Below, piece by piece: positions 62,101 to 64,000 of a stretch of 64,000 nt of DNA. The translations under genes and the position numbers were made by a program. Source of the stretch: Littorina saxatilis. Taxonomy: Eukaryota > Mollusca > Gastropoda > Littorinimorpha > Littorinidae. Where the stretch lies: contig NC_090248.1 in the NCBI RefSeq assembly GCF_037325665.1, forward strand, positions 13,742,252 to 13,806,251. Direction: 5' to 3'. Below the pieces are notes generated by a model. That model ran no database searches and was not told the origin of the DNA. It worked only from the letters and a program-made list of their open reading frames with translations. Every line of letters begins with the position of its first letter. The first letter of the stretch is position 1.

Positions 62101-62734
62101 TTAAAGCCTGATGTTATTTGGGCGAAGTCTACTTCACGAAACTCGCTGCACCAAGCTTTGGCACTGAATGTTTGGTAAAAAGACTAACTCAATGTGTCAT
62201 ATTTCAATTCTCCAAACCCCATTTCCTTCCCGTCAGCAAGTCAACTATAGGGTACTCGATGCTACACACAGTTTAACACAAGTACAACCATAACAAAATA
62301 AAGTCACAAAACAGCAGTCTCGATCAACATGACGGATCACGCACTGTACTAAAACACTATAAAACCGTCACAAATCTGACAAAGCAATGCTGATCCAAGC
62401 ATGGGCATGACACTAGACTCAACTGAATTGAATTCAACTGCTTTCCCTCACACAAAAATCACTTAGGTTGATTTCATTAGAGAGTGTCACAGAACTCACT
62501 TACTCCAACGTGAACGTATTTATTACATATTTTAACCTCCCTTCTCAGTTTAGTATGTGCAACTGTGAGTCACATCTCTTGATGCGTTATTGTGCGTTCG
62601 TGTCAAAGAGGGGAGAGGGGGAGGGAGAGAGAGAGAAAGAGAGAGAATGTGTGTATCTACGTGCGTGTGTGTGTGTGTGTCTTTGTGTTTGTGTGTCTTT
62701 GAGTGTGTGTGTGTGTGTGTGTGTCTGTGTGTGT

Positions 62735-62781
<47 letters not shown>

Positions 62782-63168
62782 TCTCTGTTTGTCAAACAAG
62801 AGATTGTTTACTTACTAACCCAGTGTCATAATGTTTGCCCATGGAGGTTTCTTCAAGCGATTCTTTTTGACATTGGATTTGTCCTGTACGTCGTTGTCGT
62901 GGTGAGTAAACATCTCTCTTGCTGTTTCAACATTATAAATGTGTCTCGCTAACGGTCATGTTTCTCTCTCTTAGATTTACACACTTGATCAGCATCTTCC
63001 AAACATCAGATAGGGGGGGTGGTATAGTCAGAACATGTTGGACGGGCCGGATGACGTGGTACGTAAGATTTGACTTACGTGGTTGTTTTTTCAGGGGGAG
63101 GGTGATGCTAAACGCCGGGCAGTCCTTGCCTATCTTCGATTCAACATCGTACTCGTTGGGAGCTGGTA
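31573..63168 (-). CDS. SHIPPO (PGP) repeat ciliary protein, ODF3/CIMAP/STPG-like, 5'-incomplete
   Basis: Six exons were found: 63168-63079, 62070-61969, 56367-56248, 54616-54509, 38315-38208 and 31670-31573. All have GT-AG borders, and every internal boundary is phase 1 (2 nt at exon start, 1 nt at exon end). Spliced, they give about 208 residues plus stop. Each exon holds about one SHIPPO unit, a P-x-P-x-x-Y core then a basic S/T segment: PAPNEYDVE, PSPGAYMIE, PDPATYTIK, SPGPASRNT, RPGPADHG with PPAYSM, and PGPNPGPAAYQ. Such proteins sit on or inside ciliary and sperm-tail doublet microtubules. The start codon lies right of 64000. Introns are 1.0, 5.6, 1.6, 16.2 and 6.5 kb. Which ODF3/CIMAP/STPG paralogue this is cannot be told from this part. 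Confidence 0.88.
31671..32204. other. Start of the last SHIPPO intron
   Basis: Unique intronic sequence with no feature recognised. Confidence 0.5.
32205..32254. repeat. Perfect 15-bp inverted repeat
   Basis: AAAGGCCAGTTTACA (32205-32219) and TGTAAACTGGCCTTT (32240-32254), 20-nt spacer. A small foldback. Confidence 0.85.
32349..32477. repeat. 43-bp tandem repeat, three identical copies
   Basis: Starts at 32349, 32392 and 32435 (GCGTTTCGGTGTTATTTGAC...). The copies look identical, so the duplication is very recent. Confidence 0.95.
32700..33085 (+). mobile_element. SINE-like repeat (TTTATTTGGTGTTTAACGTC family)
   Basis: Preceded by (TTTC)n. Contains GGTGTTTAACGTCGTTTTC, CCACGAAGGTTATATCGCGA and the distal block GTCGCCTCTTACGACATGC. 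The first 70 bp recur at 51690-51760. This layout is a common dispersed repeat in gastropod genomes. It is probably in reverse orientation, since TTTC/AAAG and TTTAACG look like a retroposon tail read backwards. Confidence 0.65.
33172..33360 (+). mobile_element. Short interspersed repeat with (CAAT)n tail, copy 2
   Basis: Counterpart of 26303-26505. Shares AATCCTTGACACGT, TTCGATTTAGCTTT, ATATGTGTAATGTTAAACTT and GGTCCGCTGGACCC. Confidence 0.75.
33361..34479. other. Intron, nothing recognised
   Basis: CpG-containing stretch (34020-34200) with an open plus-strand frame of about 98 codons and no domain or splice context. Possibly an unrecognised transposon interior, given the piggyBac remnant that follows. 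Confidence 0.4.
34480..34790 (+). pseudogene. Two tandem piggyBac C-terminal cysteine-rich remnants
   Basis: The first copy reads TRFWCRECSGCGH...ALCVDPCFEVWHTKKDVL to a stop at about 34628. The second, about 200 bp on, reads TRFWCLECGVAFCVELC and stops soon after. C-x2-C plus C-x3-C-x2-(W)H is the C-terminal zinc-binding domain of piggyBac transposases. The second copy lacks the FEVWH part. The segment between (CTGTAAATACTGTGACAGC) is also duplicated, so a short tandem duplication is likely. Confidence 0.7.
34966..35370. repeat. ~201-bp tandem duplication
   Basis: TTGACATTTTCAATAGCATA starts at about 34976 and again at 35177, with near-identical sequence through CAGCAGGCTATTTAT. Each copy holds two ATATTTTTTTCAAAA units. 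Confidence 0.92.
35446..36268 (+). mobile_element. ACATTTAGTCAAG element, copy 1
   Basis: Starts ACATTTAGTCAAGCTG and ends with the hairpin ACATTTAGTCAAAACTTGACTAAATGT. The internal order is GAATGAAACTGAACGCA, CATATCTATATG-type blocks, GACGTCATC, AAGATCGGTCC, (CA)n, then CCCTCTATGTTAAAAC. There is no coding capacity. Copies are at 36275, 36928 and 52722. Confidence 0.85.
36275..36568 (+). mobile_element. ACATTTAGTCAAG element, copy 2 (5' truncated)
   Basis: Only the last ~290 bp: TATGACGTCATCAAAGAC, CAGATCGGCCCGGTAGTTTT, a CG/CA tract, then ACTTGACTAAATGTAAA. Follows copy 1 in tandem. Confidence 0.82.
36569..36927. other. Intron, A-rich low-complexity sequence
   Basis: AAATAAAATAAAATA and GAAAGAAAG type sequence. 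No gene. Confidence 0.6.
36928..37807 (+). mobile_element. ACATTTAGTCAAG element, copy 3 (3' hairpin missing)
   Basis: Begins ACAAGTCGCGTAAGGCGAA like the copy at 52722. The middle block (AATCCAAACATATCATATC) is doubled. It runs through (CAGA)n and (CA)n at 37675-37768 and stops at CTATGTTAAAAAG without the terminal hairpin. Confidence 0.82.
37675..37768. repeat. (CAGA)n (CA)n microsatellite inside the element
   Basis: About 15 CAGA units then about 14 CA units at the position where sister copies have only a short CA tract. The microsatellite therefore grew after insertion. Confidence 0.9.
37808..38207. other. Intron next to the SHIPPO exon
   Basis: G-rich runs (37872-37886 and 38172-38186) and GA tracts. 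No feature otherwise. Confidence 0.55.
38208..38315 (-). CDS. SHIPPO gene exon (RPGPADHG unit)
   Basis: The acceptor is aatatatttacag and the donor AAAC|gtgaga. 2 + 35 codons + 1. Reads ARPGPADHGRVDIDPL and SRPPAYSMRAPYKPMK, one SHIPPO unit with the typical P-x-YSM half. Confidence 0.88.
38592..39122 (+). mobile_element. tRNA-derived SINE with doubled tail
   Basis: The head has box A TGGCCGAGTGG and box B GAGTTCGACCC, like a Leu/Ser-type tRNA. The body includes CACGTTAAAGATCCCACG and ATGCGCCGAAATGGCTGCG. The 3' end occurs twice in diverged form, CCCTGCGCCTTGAATATG.. then, after A-rich sequence, CCCTGCGCTTAGAACTG.., before an (ATTG)n tail. Confidence 0.8.
39123..39880. other. Intron, nothing recognised
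   Basis: Unique sequence with no repeat family or exon noted. Confidence 0.5.
39881..40158. mobile_element. 278-bp MITE with 26-bp perfect inverted ends
   Basis: AAAATAATAGGTGTGGTTAC (39881 onward) and its reverse complement ending at 40158 match over 26 bp. Both ends share a second inner motif, CATAGGGTAGG and ATAGGGTAGG. No coding sequence. The A-rich flanks hide any target duplication. Confidence 0.85.
40159..40644. other. Intron, nothing firm
   Basis: GGGGGGGGGG run at 40521-40531. A segment TATATAGCGCGAACCACAG..GCTCTCCGCACTTTACA near 40256-40300 looks like the 3' end of another SINE but was not delimited. Confidence 0.4.
40645..40845. mobile_element. MITE with GGTCTATT end, copy 2
   Basis: Diverged relative of 28992-29172. 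GACCTGTTCGGTAT at the left, ACCGAAAGGGTCTATT at the right, CTCTCGCGAA and TTTGCTATGCTTTGAAGTTT inside. Confidence 0.65.
40846..41205. other. Intron, A/T-rich low complexity
   Basis: (AT)n at 41118-41132 and AAAACAAAA repeats at 41161-41205. No gene. Confidence 0.6.
41206..41956 (+). mobile_element. Half-site-rich element, copy C
   Basis: Same ends as copy B (AAGAAGGGCAAAGCCC ... GCATGTGAGTC). It lacks about 40 bp near the 5' end, between two short GCTT-AC words, consistent with slippage deletion. It holds the same eight TCAAGGTCA-type sites. Highly similar to copies A and B. Confidence 0.9.
42466..42981 (+). mobile_element. ACATTCAGTCAAG element (related family)
   Basis: Starts ACATTCAGTCAAGTACTGACTGAA and ends ACATTCAGTCATTACTTGACTGAATG. 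The ends are the same design as the ACATTTAGTCAAG elements with C for T at one position, but the body differs (CTACCGAACGGATTTTAATG, (GT)n at 42549-42581). Non-coding. Confidence 0.75.
42984..43426 (+). pseudogene. LINE endonuclease fragment, part 1 (split by a SINE)
   Basis: Frame reads KKPTVVVVGDLNFHFDVPSD, then after the SINE NNMQNLQTLL. GDLNFH is the GDxNxH motif of APE-type LINE endonucleases. The SINE at 43054-43368 interrupts it with target copies ACCATCTGACAA at 43042-43053 and 43369-43380. N-terminal endonuclease and all upstream parts are absent. Part 2 is at 45007-45285. Confidence 0.82.
43054..43368 (+). mobile_element. tRNA-derived SINE with (AAAC)n tail, full length
   Basis: Head ACCGGCACGGTTGGCCTAGT with box B GGGTTCGAACCCC. 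A long body follows through GGCGCACGTTAAATGTC, ending GACTGGGCGTTAAAC and (AAAC)n. Exact 12-bp target duplication ACCATCTGACAA. Sister copies are at 50986, 60494 and 61127. Confidence 0.93.
43437..45006 (+). mobile_element. 5'-truncated LINE of the RNase H-bearing I group
   Basis: Flanked by AGATGATCAGC at 43426-43436 and 45007-45017, so this is a truncated retrotransposition into an older LINE. The 3' UTR is only about 20 nt and ends in (AAG)n. It is confined to the C-terminal half of ORF2. Confidence 0.88.
43438..44985 (+). CDS. LINE ORF2 C-terminal part: RT thumb, RNase H, zinc finger
   Basis: Open for 516 codons from the truncation point to TAA at 44983-44985 with no break (first internal ATG at 43492). 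It begins DDWCVKINLDKS and YLGVTFDKRLTWK, the end of the reverse transcriptase. RNase H follows with its catalytic acids in YTDGSA, AEVQAL, TDAMSAL and HCDIAGNEAADKLAK. A final CPCG...AEHILQACPYH zinc finger closes it. RT catalytic FADD and everything N-terminal are missing, so the copy is dead though its frame is intact, indicating recent insertion. Nimb or I clade is likely from the RNase H. Exact clade needs a tree. Confidence 0.92.
   Translation, partial: DDWCVKINLDKSTTTLFTLSPKQKPGVIKLGDTPLRNDDEPTYLGVTFDKRLTWKPQMKKAENKARRKLAIMRKLAGTNWGASEKTLKTLYEGTVRPQLEYGAPAWSSACKSNLQALDKVQNQALRILTGAMRSTPIKTMESLTGVQPLITRRDTKTLIQAEKYKSLPKHPMNSRMEKPIRNRLKRSSFVHQSRSLKRQYLPHLPESTLPLDATGTCPTPWEANQRVLEINTTVKGVTSRDMSDTSKKALTLAMIADHYPEEAWIHAYTDGSATDAVRDGGAGVLVRYPEGEAQTASIPTGLHCTNYSAEVQALRTAATIVDGSDHECPQVVFLTDAMSALQALSANKETELNNALQQVAQNRRVVLQWVPAHCDIAGNEAADKLAKEGASKEQFTSQLQYKEKKTIIKNKRKTRAEKDDYHLLQREEQVVLLRLRTGHNRLNHHMATKLKLVPSPLCPCGKNQTAEHILQACPYHSALRDTTWPEETALQKKLYGPKEDLERTARFALQSGLTI
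45007..45285 (+). pseudogene. LINE endonuclease fragment, part 2
   Basis: After the second AGATGATCAGC copy the frame resumes as SEPTHP and, shifted, TLDVLITSEN then NLLSDHKTVYCTLD. TLDVLIT and SDHKTV are the last two APE endonuclease motifs. It continues RRPQRTVSSRNLKQ to about 45285. A frame shift lies between PTHP and TLDV. The two parts belong to one older LINE copy. Confidence 0.8.
45286..46506. other. Intron with microsatellites
   Basis: (ACCT)n/(ACAT)n at 45841-45899, C-rich and (CA)n at 46039-46111, and a G tract of about 22 at 46277-46299. The minus strand from about 45700 to 45440 is open and has protein-like composition (KVMYLEALVAREKPCWATYV) but no recognised domain. Confidence 0.55.
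47105..47162 (+). pseudogene. Transposon gene first exon remnant
   Basis: ATG at 47105 reads MNQHDRIEADDILRFLTRR and ends CGACGAG|gtgggt. It joins in phase to 48573 (ttattag|GTTGG) giving RRGWSKGRTSPPVV. Upstream in-frame sequence is not open. Confidence 0.45.
48573..49112 (+). pseudogene. Relic transposase with GKGH motif
   Basis: In different frames: GWSKGRTSPPVVAARRKIDL, then GDASAQGFAQALHLEC, ECPFKSAVVYSS and NPRMTMLVHGKGHSALQKFA. The order (QGFA..LHLxC, then CxF...S, then NxRMxxxxxGKGHxAL.KF) matches the Mutator-like/Kolobok transposase domain common in invertebrates. Several stops and frame changes break it and the catalytic part beyond is gone. Confidence 0.55.
49080..50060 (+). repeat. 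Three diverged tandem repeats of 360-420 bp
   Basis: Copies beginning near 49110, 49529 and 49888 share AATTAAAATGTTGCAACTTT, GGATTTGTTC and TTTTTATGAGTCTGACAGTT. They diverge by tens of changes, so this is an old tandem expansion within the transposon's 3' half. Confidence 0.82.
50391..50985. other. Intron, one unexplained minus-strand open frame
   Basis: A 97-codon frame at 50995-50702 (minus) with protein-like composition but no domain, no splice acceptor and low-complexity start. A 40-bp segment (CTTTTCCTCACATTTCAAG...) recurs at about 54301. Confidence 0.35.
50986..51269 (+). mobile_element. tRNA-derived SINE, box-B-deleted copy
   Basis: Same family as 43054. About 25 bp around box B is missing (GGTCGTGGTTTCGACTTTAAA), so its own polymerase III promoter is broken. 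Flanked by CGCACTCGC (50977-50985) and CGCACTTGC (51270-51278), one mismatch. Confidence 0.9.
51270..51689. other. Intron with (GT)n and C-rich runs
   Basis: (GT)n at 51356-51384 and C-rich runs at 51597-51618. Nothing else. Confidence 0.6.
51690..51760 (+). mobile_element. Fragment of the TTTAACGTCG SINE-like repeat
   Basis: TTCTTTATTTGGTGTTTAAC through TATATCGCGACGG, matching the first 70 bp of 32700-33085. Confidence 0.8.
51812..53603. mobile_element. Non-autonomous DNA transposon, TA-flanked, with nested insertion
   Basis: GGGGAAGGGCTCCTAATATG begins at 51812 and its reverse complement ends at 53603. TA dinucleotides flank both sides (51810-51811 and 53604-53605), as for Tc1/mariner. 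The word CTCCTAATATGGACC or its complement recurs internally near both ends (51838, 52193 partial, 52534, 52552). About 855 bp of its length is the inserted element at 52722-53576. No coding sequence. Confidence 0.88.
52722..53576 (+). mobile_element. ACATTTAGTCAAG element, copy 4, nested
   Basis: Complete from ACAAGTCGCGTAAGGCGAA to CTTGACTAAATGTAAAAA. It sits immediately inside the right inverted repeat of the host transposon, so it is younger than that transposon. Confidence 0.88.
53955..54092 (+). repeat. Dispersed repeat of unknown class, copy 2
   Basis: Pairs with 29304-29430; shares GCAGTGTTTGCAATACTAT and flanking words. Confidence 0.6.
54093..54508. other. Intron flank of SHIPPO exon with (GA)n and (CAGA)n
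   Basis: GA/CAGA simple repeats at 54178-54270 and CAGA-type repeats at 54430-54495, the latter only 14 bp from the exon donor. Confidence 0.7.
54509..54616 (-). CDS. SHIPPO gene exon (SPGPASRNT unit)
   Basis: The acceptor is cattgtcctcacag and the donor GACG|gtccgt. 2 + 35 codons + 1. Reads SMGRSPGPASRNTAGDLAHK then GVTLKIRLANKSDG. Its first six bases GGAGCA and its acceptor are also part of every unit of the adjoining tandem array. Confidence 0.82.
54611..55385. repeat. 87-bp tandem array carrying repeated splice acceptors
   Basis: Units start at 54611, 54698, 54785, 54872, 54959, 55046, 55133 and 55220, then a ninth at 55300 after an 80-bp unit. On the minus strand every unit ends TGCATTGTCCTCACAG|GGAGCA, the same acceptor that begins the SHIPPO exon. 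Because 87 is a multiple of 3, both strands stay open for 260-296 codons. These frames are array artefacts. Confidence 0.95.
55386..56247. other. Intron with a very long GA/CA microsatellite
   Basis: (GA)n of about 46 units at 55958-56049 continues into (CA)n to about 56130 and then CT-rich sequence. Nothing else is recognised. Confidence 0.8.
55958..56130. repeat. (GA)n (CA)n compound microsatellite
   Basis: About 46 GA units followed by CA repeats with minor interruptions, starting about 120 bp beyond the SHIPPO exon's donor. Confidence 0.97.
56248..56367 (-). CDS. SHIPPO gene exon (PDPATYTIK unit)
   Basis: The acceptor is ctctctgtgattgcag and the donor GAAG|gtgagt. 2 + 39 codons + 1. Reads KMPDPATYTIKGDTDKPKPC then SYPSYSWGPE. 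Its first ~63 bases plus the acceptor form the 94-bp unit repeated upstream. Confidence 0.88.
56305..60090. repeat. 94-bp tandem array (~40 copies) carrying acceptor plus half exon
   Basis: Units recur every 94 bp from 56307 to about 60000. On the minus strand each has GTTAAC (branch-point-like), CCTCTCTGTGATTGCAG and then the first ~63 bases of the SHIPPO exon (AAGATGCCAGACCCTGCC...). Three variants occur: A (AACATCAAAGAAGATACAG), B, and B' (ACAATCAAAGGAGACACAG). B' is the variant in the true exon. The stretch from 57999 to 58751 alternates A and B. The last four units (59691-60090) are more diverged. No strong donor is present within a unit. Confidence 0.97.
60205..61110. mobile_element. 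Tc1/mariner-like non-autonomous element with long inverted repeats
   Basis: CAGGGTGACCCC and GGGGTCACCCTG ends lie between TA dinucleotides (60203-60204 and 61111-61112). Long inverted arms share ATGGGTTGCA, GATGCAGAA and CTACTTTTCAGCCGATTCCT. The centre is interrupted by a SINE. No transposase remains. The same CAGGGTGACC start as 30591 suggests related families. Confidence 0.88.
60494..60802 (+). mobile_element. tRNA-derived SINE nested in the Tc1/mariner-like element
   Basis: Full-length family member with intact box B GGGTTCGAACCCC. Flanked by TTTTGTTTCA at 60484-60493 and 60803-60812. Confidence 0.93.
61127..61335 (-). mobile_element. Short-form SINE, minus orientation
   Basis: Same head as 43054, but the ~100 bp between the two GACTGGG words of the long form is absent (GTGACTGGGCGTTAAGC). 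Flanked by CTAAACAAAC at 61117-61126 and 61336-61345, so it inserted as a unit of this length or lost the segment afterwards. Confidence 0.9.
61346..61968. other. Intron, nothing recognised
   Basis: Unique AT-rich sequence before the donor of the SHIPPO exon. Confidence 0.55.
61969..62070 (-). CDS. SHIPPO gene exon (PSPGAYMIE unit)
   Basis: The acceptor is ttgttttttgcag and the donor CTGG|gtcagt. 2 + 33 codons + 1. Reads PFRVPSPGAYMIERKFEHK and IIMACRVPSPVLG. Confidence 0.88.
62071..63078. other. Intron with GA/GT microsatellite
   Basis: (GA)n then (GT)n at 62608-62782. The sequence TTATTGTGCGTTCGTGTCAA just before it also occurs, reversed, at about 56178-56198 next to another GA/CA tract, so both microsatellites probably came with copies of one repeat. 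Confidence 0.7.
63079..63168 (-). CDS. SHIPPO gene exon (PAPNEYDVE unit), first in window
   Basis: The acceptor is tgtgtgcag and the donor CCAC|gtaagt. 2 + 29 codons + 1. Reads PAPNEYDVESKIGKDCPAFS then ITLPLKKQP. PAPNxY followed by PAFSI is the classic SHIPPO pattern of ODF3/CIMAP proteins. Confidence 0.88.
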
Positions 63169-63231
63169 CTGCACACATACACAATCCATTATCAACAAGA
63201 AATTCCTCCGAGGTAGGAAAAACACCCCCGT

Positions 63232-63293
63232 TGGTCAAAGGGAAATAACCATTCTCACTGCCACCAACTGAGAAGGTTATTTCCCTTTGACCA
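63232..63293. repeat. Hairpin with ~24-bp stem
   Basis: TGGTCAAAGGGAAATAACC plus ATTCTCA pairs with TGAGAA plus GGTTATTTCCCTTTGACCA, one bulged A, 11-nt loop. Confidence 0.85.
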
Positions 63294-63575
63294 TTAATAT
63301 GTCCCTCTATAAGTCCTTGTAGAATCTTAATCCACCAATAACTCCCTAACCGTGTGTTTGACTGGTCCCAATTTTTGTAAGGACCGTCTCTGGAATGTAT
63401 AGAACCTGTTCACCAAGTTTGGTGACGATCGGTCCGTTCATTCTTGAGATCTATATGCGAACACAAACACACAAACACACAAACAAACAAACAAACACAT
63501 CGACCGAATCCTATACACACCCCTATACCGGGGGTGTAATAAACAGCATAACAAACTTGTGTCAAGAAAGATTAT
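63294..63575 (+). mobile_element. Unclassified repeat with the AAGTTTGGTGACGATCGGTC motif
   Basis: CACCAAGTTTGGTGACGATC, then CGGTCCGTTCATTC, then (CAAA)n/(CA)n. It has the same internal order as the ACATTTAGTCAAG and CCGG-hairpin families: a target-like motif and then a simple repeat. Ends not defined. Confidence 0.45.
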
Positions 63576-63591
63576 AGCTTAACTAGATGAT

Positions 63592-63935
63592 TACCCGCTT
63601 CGCCGGGTGGATCGCGAGACGGAGTATGCAGCGTGGCGGTTCGCCGGCTTAGAGCACGTGTTGACGTGATTGACGCCACACGAAGGAAGGGAGATAAACG
63701 CGCAAAACACTGGAGAAGATAAGGAAGAGTTACTGGGAATGGATCTACAGAAAAACCAAAATCGGTTCACCGCGCCGCGCTTAGAGCACGTGTTGAAAAT
63801 TTTCATCGATCAGATTGTGTCCGGGGTCTACCTGAATACGCCCACCAAATTTGAAGCAGATCCATCGAGAACTTTGGCCGTGCATCGCGAAGTGACAGAC
63901 AGACACACACACAAGCCGTATATAGATATAGAAGC
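63592..63935 (+). mobile_element. CCGG-hairpin family, copy 6
   Basis: Starts TACCCGCTTCGCCGGGTGG. Standard body and end CACAAGCCGTATATAGATAT. The terminal simple repeat is short here (CAGACAGACA, CACACACA), compared with longer tracts in other copies. Confidence 0.82.
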
Positions 63936-64000
63936 ACACTCCTTCTCGTGAACTGAAAACAATTCGTTTCGGCTAACCATCTCAGGTATAATAATAATAA

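Overview
This is a repeat-dense stretch of an animal nuclear genome. GT-AG introns, tRNA-headed SINEs with (AAAC)n, (GTCA)n or (ATTG)n tails, long GA/CA microsatellites, and cilium and Shisa-like gene families point to a mollusc, most likely a marine gastropod. The species cannot be named from sequence alone. All three well-supported host genes lie on the minus strand. Each was rebuilt by hand from exons whose acceptors, donors and codon phases agree.

Region 1 (1-10.4 kb). AT-rich, UTR-like DNA with a perfect 33-bp hairpin is followed by a 208-aa coiled-coil protein gene of unrecognised family (coding exons 4361-4471, 4820-5009, 8343-8668). It has a probable 5' non-coding exon near 10.1-10.4 kb, and a SINE with a 14-bp target duplication sits in its first intron. 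Region 2 (11-21.2 kb). A foldback element, GA tracts and hAT-like ends precede a four-exon gene for a 257-aa single-pass membrane protein of the Shisa/CYYR1 (six-cysteine, PY-motif) type. Its cytoplasmic tail ends in a coding 21-bp minisatellite.

Region 3 (23-31 kb) is intergenic and mobile. It holds two of the three copies of an element packed with nuclear-receptor half-sites, tandem copies of a CCGG-hairpin family, a MITE 17 bp from a possible first exon, and an internally deleted Tc1/mariner element with long inverted repeats. Region 4 (31.5-63.2 kb) is one long gene for a SHIPPO/PGP-repeat ciliary protein (ODF3/CIMAP/STPG-like). Six phase-1 exons are seen and the 5' end lies beyond the window. 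Its introns hold most of the remaining elements: piggyBac, Kolobok-like and Tc1/mariner-like relics, a LINE inserted in the endonuclease region of another LINE, SINEs and MITEs.

The strongest unusual signal is in the SHIPPO gene. Two successive introns each carry a tandem array butting onto the next exon, and the repeat unit contains that exon's own 3' splice site: about 40 copies of 94 bp before one exon, and about 9 copies of 80-87 bp before the next. A field of near-identical decoy acceptors therefore precedes both exons. Also notable are the hormone-receptor half-site element, the nested LINE/SINE history readable from exact target duplications, and a short SINE form that looks like a deletion between two GACTGGG repeats.
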